DNA of 64,000 nucleotides, taken from NCBI GenBank assembly GCA_965208685.1, contig CBDBPL010000007.1, forward strand, positions 2,418,001 through 2,482,000. The letters run 5' to 3'. The notes beneath the pieces were generated by a model that did not search any database, was not told the origin of the DNA, and saw only the letters and a program-made list of their open reading frames with translations. Origin of the DNA: JAJEFO01 sp965208685 (GTDB lineage Bacteria > Pseudomonadota > Alphaproteobacteria > Rhodobacterales > Rhodobacteraceae). Made by a program: the position numbers and the translations under genes. This document shows positions 47,538 through 56,571 of the stretch, piece after piece (position 1 is the stretch's first letter; the number at the start of each line of letters is the position of its first letter).

Positions 47538-48550
47538 GTCTCGCCCCCGTCATGCCTGATGCGCGGGTCCACGAAAGGATAGACCAGGTCAACGAGAAAC
47601 ACGCTCACCGCCGTCATCAGGATGATGACGAAGCTGACGCCCTGGATGACCGGAAAGTCCTGGTCGAGGATCGCGTCGTAGAGGAGCTTTCCCATGCCGT
47701 TGTAAGCGAAGATGCGCTCGACCAGCACCTGTCCCGCGACCAGAAGCCCGATCTTGAGCGCAAACGCCGTGATCTGGGGCAGAATGGCGTTCCGAACCAT
47801 GTAGCGATAGAGAATGTAGCGCGGTCGCAGTCCCTTGGCCTTCGCCAGCGTCACGTAGTCCTCGCCCTGCACCGTGATCATCAGGCCGCGCATGCCGAGC
47901 GCCCAGAATCCGAAGGTCACGATCACGATGGAGAGCGCCGGAAGGAAGCCGTGATGGATCACCGATTGGACGAACCCCCACGTCCAGCCGGGCTCGACGG
48001 TCAGCCCGTAGGCCCCGGTCAGCGGGAACCATCGGAGCTTTGCCGCAAGTATCCACATCAACAGCAGCCCGGAGAGAATCGGCGGGATTGACGTGAAGAC
48101 CATCGCGACCGGAATCGCGACGCGGACCAGCTTCGGCGACCTGTCCCACGCCATGAGCGCGCCAAGCGCGTTGCCGATGAAGAAGGTGATGACCACCGAA
48201 AGAAGCATGAGCCCGACAGTCCAAGGCAGGGCACGCGCGATGAGGGCCGAAACCTGCGTCGGGAACGTCGCCGTCGAGAGGCCGAAGTCGAATGTCACCA
48301 CGTTCCCGATGTACTTGACATACTGGACGATCAGAGGGTCGTTGAGCCCGAAATTCTCCTTCAGCTGTTCCAGTATCCGGTCGGCGTTCTCGACCGCGCC
48401 GGCGCCCGCCGCCATGCGGCCGAGCATTATGTCGGCGGGATCGACCGGCGAAAGCCTCGGGATGATCCAGATGAGCGTCGCGGCGATCCACACGGTGAGC
48501 AAGAGCGTCACGACGCGATTCAAGAGATATGAGCGCGGGATGCGTCCCAT
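47534..48550 (-). CDS. ABC importer permease (DppB/OppB type)
   Basis: The 338-residue protein has six membrane segments. It starts IPRSYLLNRVVTLLLTVWIAATLIWIIPRLSPVDPADIMLGRM, typical of DppB, and has the EAA loop EDYVTLAKAKGLRPRYILYRYMVRNAILPQITAFALKIG followed by VLVERIFAYNGMGKLLYDAILDQDFPVIQGVSFVI. It overlaps the second permease (ATGA) and lies 72 bases after the first PhyH-like gene. Confidence 0.94.
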   Translation of the reverse strand: MGRIPRSYLLNRVVTLLLTVWIAATLIWIIPRLSPVDPADIMLGRMAAGAGAVENADRILEQLKENFGLNDPLIVQYVKYIGNVVTFDFGLSTATFPTQVSALIARALPWTVGLMLLSVVITFFIGNALGALMAWDRSPKLVRVAIPVAMVFTSIPPILSGLLLMWILAAKLRWFPLTGAYGLTVEPGWTWGFVQSVIHHGFLPALSIVIVTFGFWALGMRGLMITVQGEDYVTLAKAKGLRPRYILYRYMVRNAILPQITAFALKIGLLVAGQVLVERIFAYNGMGKLLYDAILDQDFPVIQGVSFVIILMTAVSVFLVDLVYPFVDPRIRHDGGET

Positions 48551-48622
48551 GCAATTCTCCCTGGGCCAAGCCCGGTCTTGCAGTCGCCCGTTGCGTCCTT
48601 CGCAGCCGGGATCAAGCCGCGT

Positions 48623-49390
48623 TCATGACGCCTGTCCCGCCGCCGTTCGGCTGATGCAGTGATTCCAGCCTCGCAGAACCATGCGCTCGTCGGGGTGCAG
48701 GTTTCCGTCCACGACCCGATCGGATCCTGCGTACATCTGGCAAAGCACGGTCTTGCGCACCTGCCTGGAGCGGTTCGGCATCGAACCGTGCAGCGTAAGG
48801 TAGTGAAAGAACACGACGTCGCCCGGCTCGGCCTCGATCACGGCAGCTCCGGTGATCGGGAAGCGATCGAGCATCGCGACCTTCTGGCGCCCGTCGGCGC
48901 CTTCGATCCGGCCAAGGCGGTGGCTGCCGGGATAGACCCGGAGGCAGCCCATTTCATCTGTCGCGCGCGAAACGTGGATTACGCCCGCGATCATCCGGTC
49001 CTGCTCGGTCGGAAAGTACGGCCAGTCCTGGTGCATCGGAAAGGGAGAGCCGTGCTCGGAGGGTTTCTGGAACAGCTTTGAATGGTGCAGGATGATGTCG
49101 GGACCGAGAATTGCCCCCACGACATCCAGAAACCGCTCGTTCAGGAAGGCGTCGAGCCAGACCCGCGAGTACTTCTGGACGTTGTGCGTGTGCAGGATCA
49201 CGTCCGAGGCACGGGAAATCTTTTGGGCCTCCGCGCCGTCCCACGTCGCGTCGATGTCCTCGCGGCTGTCCGCAAGCTGCGCCACGATACGGTCAAAGTC
49301 GCGCTCCAGGACAGCAAGCTCGTCCGGACGGAAGACTCGCCTCGCGTGATAGAATCCGTCTTGCTCGAACGAGCGCTGGATCTCCGGCAT
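48623..49390 (-). CDS. Phytanoyl-CoA dioxygenase-like protein 1
   Basis: The 255-residue protein belongs to the Fe(II)/2-oxoglutarate-dependent PhyH family. It starts MPEIQRSFEQDGFYHARRVFRPDELAVLERDFDRIV. Iron ligands are visible as H-x-D in HQDWPYFP and the distal His in LHGSMPNRS, with an Arg in RKTVLCQMY for 2-oxoglutarate. Such enzymes hydroxylate small lipids, osmolytes or natural products; the substrate here is unknown. ATG 49390 was chosen because the open frame upstream is unconserved. It sits inside the ABC operon between the binding-protein gene and the permeases, so it likely acts on the imported compound or a product of it. Confidence 0.88.
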   Translation of the reverse strand: MPEIQRSFEQDGFYHARRVFRPDELAVLERDFDRIVAQLADSREDIDATWDGAEAQKISRASDVILHTHNVQKYSRVWLDAFLNERFLDVVGAILGPDIILHHSKLFQKPSEHGSPFPMHQDWPYFPTEQDRMIAGVIHVSRATDEMGCLRVYPGSHRLGRIEGADGRQKVAMLDRFPITGAAVIEAEPGDVVFFHYLTLHGSMPNRSRQVRKTVLCQMYAGSDRVVDGNLHPDERMVLRGWNHCISRTAAGQAS

Positions 49391-49461
49391 TGCTCCGTGC
49401 TCCGTTCCGGTCGCACGGGGGCGCGGTTCACGCGCCCCCGCAAGGTGGCTGATCAAGGCGT

Positions 49462-51195
49462 TCAGCCTCCCGCCTTCTCCAGGTTGTGGATGATCTGGTG
49501 GGTGTGGTTCCACCAGAAGTACGGGTGGTTGTAGAAGTTCTCGCTCGTTGGCCAGCCCGTCCAGTACGTGGTGTTGAACGGTATCAGCTTTGCCGACTGA
49601 ACGAGTGGAATGAACGGCATTTCCCCATACAGGTACTGGTAGGCCTCTGCCACCATTCCCGGCACTTCCGGATCCCCGAGCGGCCGAGAAGCCATCTCGT
49701 CGACGATCGCCGAGTACTTCTGCGCAGCTTCCGAGTTCCACCGTGCGGTGTTGTTGAAGCTCGGCGAGCGCTCGCCCACGGGAACCACGTCCTTCACGGT
49801 GTAGCGGCCCATGGACGCCCAAGGTTCGTTCACCGACCCGCAAGACAGCCAGCTGTAGGACATCTCGTAGGCGCCGAACGGCAGGACCTCGCCCCAGAAG
49901 ACGCCGTTCTCAACCGGAACCGACGATGCCTTGACGCCCGCGCGGTTCAGCTGTTCGACGATGACATCGATGGTCCTCGTGTACTCGATCGAGGCCGAGT
50001 TCACGTGGATCTTGACCTCCAGATCCTCGCCACCCTTCTCGTATATGCCATCCGAACCCATGGTGTAGCCTGCCGCCTCGATCAATGCCTGGCCTGCAGC
50101 CACGTCCGCCGTTGGCGAGAGTTCGTATCCCGCCGCAACCGCTGCATCGATGAACGGCGCCATTGAACCGTATTGCACGAACATGGTGCGTGACGGCACC
50201 GTGGCGCCCTCCACGGCCACGTTCACGATCTGCGTCCGGTCGATGATATTGTTGACTGCACGGCGCATGTTGGGATCGTCCCACGGCGCGATCGTCGTGT
50301 TGATCTCAAGCTGGCGTGCGCAGGGGTCGGCGGCCGCATACGGATAGCCATCATGCCACGAAATCACGGCAGGGTTCTGCCCCTTGATGGCCTCGAAGGT
50401 CCCGACCGAAACGTTTTGCGCCGCATCGAGCTGGTTCGTGGCCATGAGTTGGGCGCGGCTTTCCTCGCCACCCGACTCCAGCCAGATCAGCCTCTTCGGC
50501 TCGGGCAAGTCCATGAACCCGGTCTTGGCGCCCCACCAGTTGTCGTCCCGATCCCACACCGCGCGGTTCGTTGCCGCCGAGGTGAACGTGTAGGGCCCGG
50601 TGCCGATCGGCTCGGAATTGGCGAATGTCGCCGCGTCCACTCCGCTCCAGATGTGTTCCGGCATAATCAGGAAGGATCCGAAGATGCGCACACCGAAGTT
50701 CTCCACGACGAAACGCGGATTCGACGCCTTGAGCATGAACTTGACCGTCAGGCCGTCGATCGCTTCAACGCTCGCAACCTGGGCACGGACCGTGGAGGCC
50801 TCGCGGCTCGAGATCTCCTCGTTGTTCAGGACCATGTTCACCGTGAAGACCACGTCGTCCGCATTGAACGCCTCGCCGTCCGACCAGGCGACGCCGTCTC
50901 TGAGGCTTATCGTGAACTCGGTCGAGTCGTCATTCTGCGTGTAGCCGGTCGCAAGCCACGGATCGAGATCGCCCGATCCGTAGTTCAGGATGAACAGCGG
51001 CTCCCACATGGCCTGGTGGGCTCCATGCATCCGCTTGGTCCCAGGCGTGAACCAGTTGAAGTTGCCCGGATCCTTGATCGTGCGATCAAGGTCGAAAATC
51101 GCCGTGTCCTCGCGCGCAACGTCCTGCGCGAAGACACCGCCGGCTGCCGCCAGTGCAAGCGACGAGGCCAACATTACCGTAGACTTGATAGTCAT
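49462..51195 (-). CDS. ABC importer substrate-binding protein (SBP_bac_5 type)
   Basis: The 577-residue periplasmic protein has a signal peptide (STVMLASSLALAAAGGVFAQ). The family-5 fold shows as SLRDGVAWSDGEAFNADDVVFTVNMVLNN, EPIGTGPYTFTS and PNMRRAVNNIIDRTQIVNVAVEG, then GEMPFIPLVQSAKLIPFN near the end. Family 5 proteins bind peptides but also oligosaccharides (chitobiose, cellobiose, mannosides). With GH38 in the same operon, a manno-oligosaccharide is the reasonable guess. The 105-base gap upstream may hold a promoter. Confidence 0.94.
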   Translation of the reverse strand: MTIKSTVMLASSLALAAAGGVFAQDVAREDTAIFDLDRTIKDPGNFNWFTPGTKRMHGAHQAMWEPLFILNYGSGDLDPWLATGYTQNDDSTEFTISLRDGVAWSDGEAFNADDVVFTVNMVLNNEEISSREASTVRAQVASVEAIDGLTVKFMLKASNPRFVVENFGVRIFGSFLIMPEHIWSGVDAATFANSEPIGTGPYTFTSAATNRAVWDRDDNWWGAKTGFMDLPEPKRLIWLESGGEESRAQLMATNQLDAAQNVSVGTFEAIKGQNPAVISWHDGYPYAAADPCARQLEINTTIAPWDDPNMRRAVNNIIDRTQIVNVAVEGATVPSRTMFVQYGSMAPFIDAAVAAGYELSPTADVAAGQALIEAAGYTMGSDGIYEKGGEDLEVKIHVNSASIEYTRTIDVIVEQLNRAGVKASSVPVENGVFWGEVLPFGAYEMSYSWLSCGSVNEPWASMGRYTVKDVVPVGERSPSFNNTARWNSEAAQKYSAIVDEMASRPLGDPEVPGMVAEAYQYLYGEMPFIPLVQSAKLIPFNTTYWTGWPTSENFYNHPYFWWNHTHQIIHNLEKAGG

Positions 51196-51300
51196 CTCTT
51201 ACTCCTCTGTTGATCTGGAATGGTCTTTGCGTCGGAGCCTGCAAGACCGGCAGCGCCCCGAACGCGGCCCCGGGCCGGTCGCCCGCCCGGGAATCGACCC

Positions 51301-51981
51301 TCAGCGCGCATGGTCCATCACCAGGACTCGCGTCGCGTCGGGAATGTCCTGCGCTGTCAGCTCGACTTCGTGCGCGCAGGCAAAGTCCACGTCCTCCTCC
51401 TTGAAATTGCTCAGGAAACTCTCGATCCACTTCGTGTTTCGCGGTCGGTAGGTCAGCGTGCGAAAGTGCATCGGGACCACCAGCCTGGGCTGCGCCGCAT
51501 GGATCATCTTCATCAGGTCGGGCAACTCGATCGTGAGATAACCGCCCGCGAGGGCCAGGAGAAGGTCCACGTCCTCGAAGAAGGCGACCTGGCGTTCGCT
51601 GAGCGGGTTGCCGACATCTCCCATGTGCGCAATTCGGATACCGTCAAGCTCAAACCTGTACATGCCGTTCCGCCCCGGCACGTCATGATCGGGATGCAAG
51701 TCCCACTCGGCCGCCTCGACGGCCGTGACCGCAAGGCCGGCCGCCTCACCTGCACCACCGTTCAACGCGATCTCGAGAGCGTCGAGCACGGCCGGATCGC
51801 CCGGAATGAGATCGGACCGGCAATGGGCGTCGTCGTCATGGGACGACCGGATCACCACGTCGGCAACGTCGGCAATGGCCGGATACCCAACCTCTTCCGG
51901 CGTGTAGGGGTCCGTGATCACGGTCGGGCCTTCCTGCGGGACCAGGCGGAAGGCAGCGTGGCCATACCACTTCAGTCTCAC
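51301..51981 (-). CDS. Metallo-beta-lactamase-fold hydrolase
   Basis: The 226-residue protein resembles the UlaG/UPF0173-like branch of the MBL fold. It starts MRLKWYGHAAFRLVPQEGPTVITDPYTPEEVGYP, has a metal loop SSHDDDAH, RIAHMGDVGNPL, and PRLVVPMHFRTLTYR near the end. The canonical HxHxDH reads H-D-D-D-A-H, so the second His is replaced by Asp. UlaG-like enzymes are lactonases of sugar acids; here the reaction is unknown. It begins 10 bases after the second PhyH-like gene and is probably cotranscribed with it. Confidence 0.82.
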   Translation of the reverse strand: MRLKWYGHAAFRLVPQEGPTVITDPYTPEEVGYPAIADVADVVIRSSHDDDAHCRSDLIPGDPAVLDALEIALNGGAGEAAGLAVTAVEAAEWDLHPDHDVPGRNGMYRFELDGIRIAHMGDVGNPLSERQVAFFEDVDLLLALAGGYLTIELPDLMKMIHAAQPRLVVPMHFRTLTYRPRNTKWIESFLSNFKEEDVDFACAHEVELTAQDIPDATRVLVMDHAR

Positions 51982-51990
51982 TGGTCCACC

Positions 51991-52833
51991 TCAGTTCGTT
52001 CCATGGTTTCTGGGAGTGTCCGTCATCATGATGTCGTCGTTGTCGGGACGTGGATGCACCTTCCAGTCCGCCGCGGACCCGCGGCACAGGATCGCTTCCA
52101 CGCCCTCGGCCCAATCCGGGTCGGTAATTCGCACCGCGGGCGGGCAGTAGCGCATTGTCAGCCCGCAACGCCGACGGGACGATTCATTGGGCAGACTGCC
52201 GTGTACCAGCATGTCGGCATGCAGCGAAATCTGGCCGGCCCGCAAGGCGTTGGTGACGGGCTCGCCCAAGTCACCGGCTCCTTCGGTCTCGATGTGAAAG
52301 ACCGATTCACCCCGCGCCTCGCCGACCTTCAGCGCACCCCTGTCATGGCTGCCAGGAATGAACCGCATTGCCGCATTCTCCTCGTCCGCGTCGTCAACTG
52401 CGAGCCAGACCGTGACAGTGCGCGCGGGGCTGAGCGACCAGAAGGAGGCATCTTGATGCCACGGAACCCGTCTCGGGTCGTGGGGCTTCTTCGACAGGAC
52501 CGCAGTCGCCCAGCAGAGTATGTCCGGTCCGATGATGTCCTCCACATGATCGAGGATGCGGGCATCGGTGACGATGTCCCACAGCCCCGCAAGACGCGCC
52601 TGGTAGCAGTTGATCCCGTAGGCGCCATCCTCTCCCATATCCGCCATCAGGCGGTCGACATATGTCCTGATGCGCCGGACTTCCTCCTGTCCGAAAATGT
52701 CGAACGGCTGCACGAAGCCGAAGCGGTTGTACCACTCGACCTGCGCGCGGCTGAGCCGCGTGGGCGCGTCGTTCTCCACCGGCCGGAACGACAGATCCTG
52801 AGGCTGTGCTGTCAACGACATGATCATGGTCAA
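51991..52833 (-). CDS. Phytanoyl-CoA dioxygenase-like protein 2
   Basis: The 280-residue PhyH-family oxygenase has the iron motif WHQDASFW and distal HGSLPNESSRRRCGLTMRY. LSRAQVEWYNRFGFVQPFDIF is near the N-terminus, and RFIPGSHDRGAL lies between the ligands. It is not a recent duplicate of the first PhyH-like protein: overall similarity appears low outside the motifs. It is the first gene of the minus-strand run and faces the AraC gene across a 120-base shared control region. The start may be Met1 or Met5. Confidence 0.88.
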   Translation of the reverse strand: MTMIMSLTAQPQDLSFRPVENDAPTRLSRAQVEWYNRFGFVQPFDIFGQEEVRRIRTYVDRLMADMGEDGAYGINCYQARLAGLWDIVTDARILDHVEDIIGPDILCWATAVLSKKPHDPRRVPWHQDASFWSLSPARTVTVWLAVDDADEENAAMRFIPGSHDRGALKVGEARGESVFHIETEGAGDLGEPVTNALRAGQISLHADMLVHGSLPNESSRRRCGLTMRYCPPAVRITDPDWAEGVEAILCRGSAADWKVHPRPDNDDIMMTDTPRNHGTN

Positions 52834-52882
52834 CTTTCGGACGGAGACTTGCGCATTCCGCGGCCGATGCGGAGTCCGCTGG

Positions 52883-52913
52883 TTGACTATTTCTTGTGTT
52901 ATCTTGACTTTTT
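52883..52913. promoter_or_regulatory. Direct repeat, candidate AraC-type operator
   Basis: TTGACTATTT (52883-52892) and TTGACTTTTT (52904-52913) are direct repeats 21 bases apart, two helical turns. They lie in the AT-rich gap between the second PhyH gene and araC. AraC-type regulators often bind such paired half-sites. TTGACT could also serve as a -35 box for araC. Confidence 0.4.
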
Positions 52914-52953
52914 TGCCTTTTAAGGAGGGTGAAGTTGTGGAATATCGGCATTC

Positions 52954-53844
52954 ATGGAAACCCGTCGCTTCCTGATCGCCAACAGCCTGTCAGACGGGGC
53001 GGCCTACCACTTCACCTGGAGCTCGCTCGACACCGCCCCGGCCCGCTTTGCCCACACGCACGACTATTACGAACTTTCCCTGATCGAGCGCGGCGCCGCA
53101 TGGCACTGGGTCAACGGCGAAACGGCGCTCCTGAGCGAGGGTGCGCTCCTGTTCATCCGCCCCGACGACCGCCACTGGTTTCGCGCGAGGCGACGCACCG
53201 GATGCCGGATCATCAACGTGATGTTTCGCACCGAGAGCGCGGACCATCTGGTGGCACGATACGGTGATGACCTCGCCGGCCGCTACTTCTGGACGGACGC
53301 CGCAATGCCGGAAGTCCACCTGATGCGCGGCCCGCGAATGGAGCGCGCCATCAACACGGCGCTGGAATTGCAGACGGCAAGACGCAGCCTCGCCCGGATC
53401 GAGGACTTTCTGCTCGCGATGATGACCCGGGTCGTGGATTATGCAGTCACGGGTCACGCAGCGATGCCGCCCTGGCTGGCGATGGCCTGCCAGGCGGCGC
53501 AGCGCCCGGAAGTGTTCCGCCGGGGCGCGGCCGGGTTCGTGGCCTCCGCCGGGCGCGGACACGAGCACGTCTGCCGGATGGCGAGGCGTCATCTGGGAAT
53601 CACGCCATCGGTCTACGTCAACAGGATCCGGATGCAGTACGCCGCGATGGCCCTCGGCTCCAGCGATCAGTCAATTTCCAGCATTGCGCTTGATTGCGGG
53701 ATCGAGAACATGAGCCACTTCTACAAGCTCTTCCGTGCGCATTACGGCGTGACACCGCGCGCCTACAGAACGGTCCATGCGCGAAACCCGGTTCAGCCGA
53801 CTGGCGGTGCTTCAACGGCCCGGATGCCGGCGCAGCCCTCATGA
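52954..53844 (+). CDS. AraC-family transcriptional regulator
   Basis: The 296-residue protein has an N-terminal cupin-like sensing domain (about 15-105: FAHTHDYYELSLIERGAAWHWVNGETALLSEGALLFIRPDDRHWFR), with His/Glu residues typical of sugar-sensing members. A C-terminal double helix-turn-helix follows (about 185-280: ITPSVYVNRIRMQYAAMALGSSDQSISSIALDCGIENMSHFYKLFRAHYGVTPRAYR). It is divergent from the oxygenase/ABC/GH38 run and most likely controls it. The strong ribosome site AAGGAGGG (52922-52929) is too far from ATG 52954. It is well placed for GTG 52937, a 12-codon reading frame that ends inside araC. Confidence 0.9.
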   Translation: METRRFLIANSLSDGAAYHFTWSSLDTAPARFAHTHDYYELSLIERGAAWHWVNGETALLSEGALLFIRPDDRHWFRARRRTGCRIINVMFRTESADHLVARYGDDLAGRYFWTDAAMPEVHLMRGPRMERAINTALELQTARRSLARIEDFLLAMMTRVVDYAVTGHAAMPPWLAMACQAAQRPEVFRRGAAGFVASAGRGHEHVCRMARRHLGITPSVYVNRIRMQYAAMALGSSDQSISSIALDCGIENMSHFYKLFRAHYGVTPRAYRTVHARNPVQPTGGASTARMPAQPS

Positions 53845-53868
53845 CAAGGAGCGCCAATGCACGGGCGC

Positions 53869-55794
53869 TCAGACAATCCGTCTCATCGTTATCAACGTGA
53901 TGTCGTCGGCCTGCGGCGCATCCCCCGCAAACTGGTCGATCTCGTCCAGTATGCGGTCAGACGCATCAAGGCAATCCGGACTTTCCGCCTCGCGAATCAC
54001 CTTGCTGAACATCTCCATGGCGCTGTCCCGACCCAGGATCTCGCCCTCATTTGTCTGCGCCTCGTCGAATCCGTCACTGTGAAAGAGAAGGCTCTCCCCG
54101 GGATTCAAGGTCAGGTGATGCAGCGACCAGTCCACGTCCGGGAGGACACCCAGCACGAGATTCGGCGGCCTCATTTCCAGCCTGACCTCTCCGTCGTGCC
54201 CAGCGATCATTGGTGGGCAATGACCCGCATTGACGAAGGCAACCTCTCCCGTTCGCGGCGTGACGAAGGCCACGATCGCGGTAAGGAACATCTCTTCAGG
54301 GTTGCGTTGGCAGAGCGCGTTGTTTGCCGCCTTTATCTGCTCCGGCAGGTTTTCGGGCGTTTGGCAATGTGACCGCAGGACAACGCTTGCCTGCGCAGCG
54401 AAGAGCGCCGCCGCGATGCCCTTGCCGGACACGTCCGCGATCACCGCCGCCACACGACCGTCGTCCACTGGAAACGCATCGAAAAAGTCCCCCCCCACAT
54501 CCTGGGCGGCACGCATCCGCGCGCCGATCTCGAGGCCGGGATGCAGGTCGAAATCCACCGGAAGCAGCGAATGCTGGATCCGCCTTGCACTCTCGAGCTG
54601 CTCCTGCACGGCGATCAAGGCATTGCGGGCCTCGATGCTGGCACGGAACCGCTCCACCGTGTCAAGAAGCGTGTCAATTTCCGCAACCGTCCGTCGGGCG
54701 ACAACACTCGTCGACTCCGAACTGTCGGATTGCTGATCCTGCCTCGCGACACTATGGAACGCGAATCGCTCAGGCACCCCCTCGACCTGACTCTCGGGCT
54801 CCGGACGCGGCGCCACATCGCGCATGCGCAGGCCGGTATCCCCCCGCGCCATGGCATCAAGCAGATACACGACTGCCCCCAAGGGACGGAAGCCAAGCCG
54901 AAGCGCCCGCGCGAGCAGCCCAAGCGAAAGAAGGACGATGACCAGCACGGACGACAACGCCAGCGTCGCCAGCACTTCCTCGCGTTCCAGAGCCTTCGAG
55001 ATGTCCTTCAGGAGGATGACGTCGCCGGAAAAGTTGCCGTCTTCGTCCCTGAGCGGCAGGGTCACCACTTCGAATCGCCTGCCATCAATGCCGGCCAGGA
55101 CCTGGTGCCGCGCCTGTCCGTCGGGTTTCGGAAAGGCGGATTCGAAATCCGGTACGTCTCCTGCAAGCCTGACCGGCCCGCCGGCAGGCTGCGCAAATGC
55201 CAGCCCGACAAGATCCGGGAAAAAGACCGAGATCCCGTTGCTGATTTCGAGAATCGCCACGACTTGCGCAACGACAAGGTCGCCGCGCCGCACCGGGGCG
55301 TAATGCACCAGGTACGGGGCACCGCTTGAAGCAACAACGATGCGGTTTCGGATGGCCTCCGTGGCTCCTTCCTGCACCGCTCCCGATTCAATGAGCCCCG
55401 CCTCGTCGCCCGTGGTGGCCAAGACCTGCCCAGAGTCTGAAAGCACGGCGAATGCGGGCCGGGCGAGCAACGTGTTCCTGGCACGCTCGAGCAACCTGTT
55501 GAGATCGTCCGATCCGCCGTTGCCAACCGCAGTGTCAATCTCGGCATCCAGGACGATTGTCCTGACAGTGTCCCGCAATCGCCCCCGATAGAGGGCCAGC
55601 ATCGTGTCGAGCAAGCCCGACTGAACCTCGATCGATGCCGATTCGTATCTCCGGCTCACAAGGTCCTGGCGGAATTCCGCATAAGCAAAGATGATCCCTG
55701 ACACCGCCAGCAGGGCCGCCGCAGCAATCAAGGTGATGCCGCGCCGCAAGCTTCGTCCCTTTCGGGTTCCGTGCTTTGTGGAGCTTGCCGTCAT
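53869..55794 (-). CDS. Membrane-bound SpoIIE/PP2C phosphatase (RsbU/RsbP-like)
   Basis: The 641-residue protein has a membrane helix (about 19-40), an extracytoplasmic sensory domain (about 41-290; FAVLSDSGQVLATTGDEAGLIESGAVQEG suggests a Cache-like fold), a second helix (about 291-315), a linker, a coiled segment (ALIAVQEQLESARRIQHSLLP) and a PP2C-type domain (about 420-641). Metal-site motifs are ARMRAAQDVGGDFFDAF, AAVIADVSGKGIAAALFAA, VNAGHCPP, DGFDEA and ADDITLITMR. Such enzymes dephosphorylate a STAS antagonist, and one is encoded in the same run. It is the last gene of the seven-gene run. Confidence 0.93.
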   Translation of the reverse strand: MTASSTKHGTRKGRSLRRGITLIAAAALLAVSGIIFAYAEFRQDLVSRRYESASIEVQSGLLDTMLALYRGRLRDTVRTIVLDAEIDTAVGNGGSDDLNRLLERARNTLLARPAFAVLSDSGQVLATTGDEAGLIESGAVQEGATEAIRNRIVVASSGAPYLVHYAPVRRGDLVVAQVVAILEISNGISVFFPDLVGLAFAQPAGGPVRLAGDVPDFESAFPKPDGQARHQVLAGIDGRRFEVVTLPLRDEDGNFSGDVILLKDISKALEREEVLATLALSSVLVIVLLSLGLLARALRLGFRPLGAVVYLLDAMARGDTGLRMRDVAPRPEPESQVEGVPERFAFHSVARQDQQSDSSESTSVVARRTVAEIDTLLDTVERFRASIEARNALIAVQEQLESARRIQHSLLPVDFDLHPGLEIGARMRAAQDVGGDFFDAFPVDDGRVAAVIADVSGKGIAAALFAAQASVVLRSHCQTPENLPEQIKAANNALCQRNPEEMFLTAIVAFVTPRTGEVAFVNAGHCPPMIAGHDGEVRLEMRPPNLVLGVLPDVDWSLHHLTLNPGESLLFHSDGFDEAQTNEGEILGRDSAMEMFSKVIREAESPDCLDASDRILDEIDQFAGDAPQADDITLITMRRIV

Positions 55795-55821
55795 CTTTCC
55801 GAACCGTTTGCCCCCGCGACC

Positions 55822-56571
55822 CTACCCGGTGTCGGCCGCGTAGCACAGGGCGCTGGCCTCGCCCCGTTCCAGGCCAACCCCGACATAGCCGTCTGCCAGC
55901 AGTGCCTCGTGGTCCGCCACGCTTCCTGACACCGGCAGCTCCAGCCTGCGAAACGGGCCCGACAGCGCCTTCTGTTCAAAGTCATGCCGAAGCAGAAAGC
56001 GAGGATGTCCGTCAAGCATGTCCTTCAATCCGTAAGCGCGGAACTCGGCAGCCAGCAGGTTGCCGAGGGAAATCCTGTTGTAGGGCGATACCGTGCATTG
56101 CACGGAAGCAAACCCAGCCTTGCGAAAGATGTCCATACGGATACGAATCAGCCTGCCGTGCCAGCCTTGGGCGCGCGCCTCGGGGCCGAGCACGGTGCCA
56201 AAGAGCAGCCCCGGTGCATGACGGTACGACCCTTCGATGAAGGGTGCGTGGTTGCCGTTTGCCTGCATTGCATTGCTGTATCCGAGGATCTTGCTGTCCA
56301 AGAACGGAAGCAGCACGATCCCGTCCCTTACAAAGTCGGTCAGCAATGCCCTTGACATGCGCAGGAACAGACCCTCCCGATCCGTTTGCCTGGTCGCCCA
56401 TTCGGTGATCTCGATGAGCGCCGGAATGTCCGCCATGGTGGCAAGCCGCAGACCGGTTCCGGCTGGCTTGTCGCTTGCCTGCAGGTCATCAAGGCAAGAA
56501 TTGGCGACGTCGCGCAACCTGCCCCTCCCCGCACTGCTGCCTGGGCCTGCTGGGAGGGGGTTCGCGGTCAT
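55822..56571 (-). CDS. GNAT-like acetyltransferase-fold protein
   Basis: The 249-residue protein starts at ATG 56571, overlapping the preceding stop by 4 bases. A GNAT-like pattern is suggested by GLRLATMADIPALIEITEWATRQ (about 41-63) and by GTVLGPEARAQGWHGRLIRIRMDIFRKAGFASVQCTVSPYNRISLGNLLAAEFRAYG (about 125-181), which has the look of an acetyl-CoA helix-strand-helix. The classical Q/RxxGxG/A reads ARAQGWHG. I do not recognise a subfamily or substrate. Its tight place in the signalling operon suggests it modifies a component of it, which is speculation. Confidence 0.55.
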   Translation of the reverse strand: MTANPLPAGPGSSAGRGRLRDVANSCLDDLQASDKPAGTGLRLATMADIPALIEITEWATRQTDREGLFLRMSRALLTDFVRDGIVLLPFLDSKILGYSNAMQANGNHAPFIEGSYRHAPGLLFGTVLGPEARAQGWHGRLIRIRMDIFRKAGFASVQCTVSPYNRISLGNLLAAEFRAYGLKDMLDGHPRFLLRHDFEQKALSGPFRRLELPVSGSVADHEALLADGYVGVGLERGEASALCYAADTG

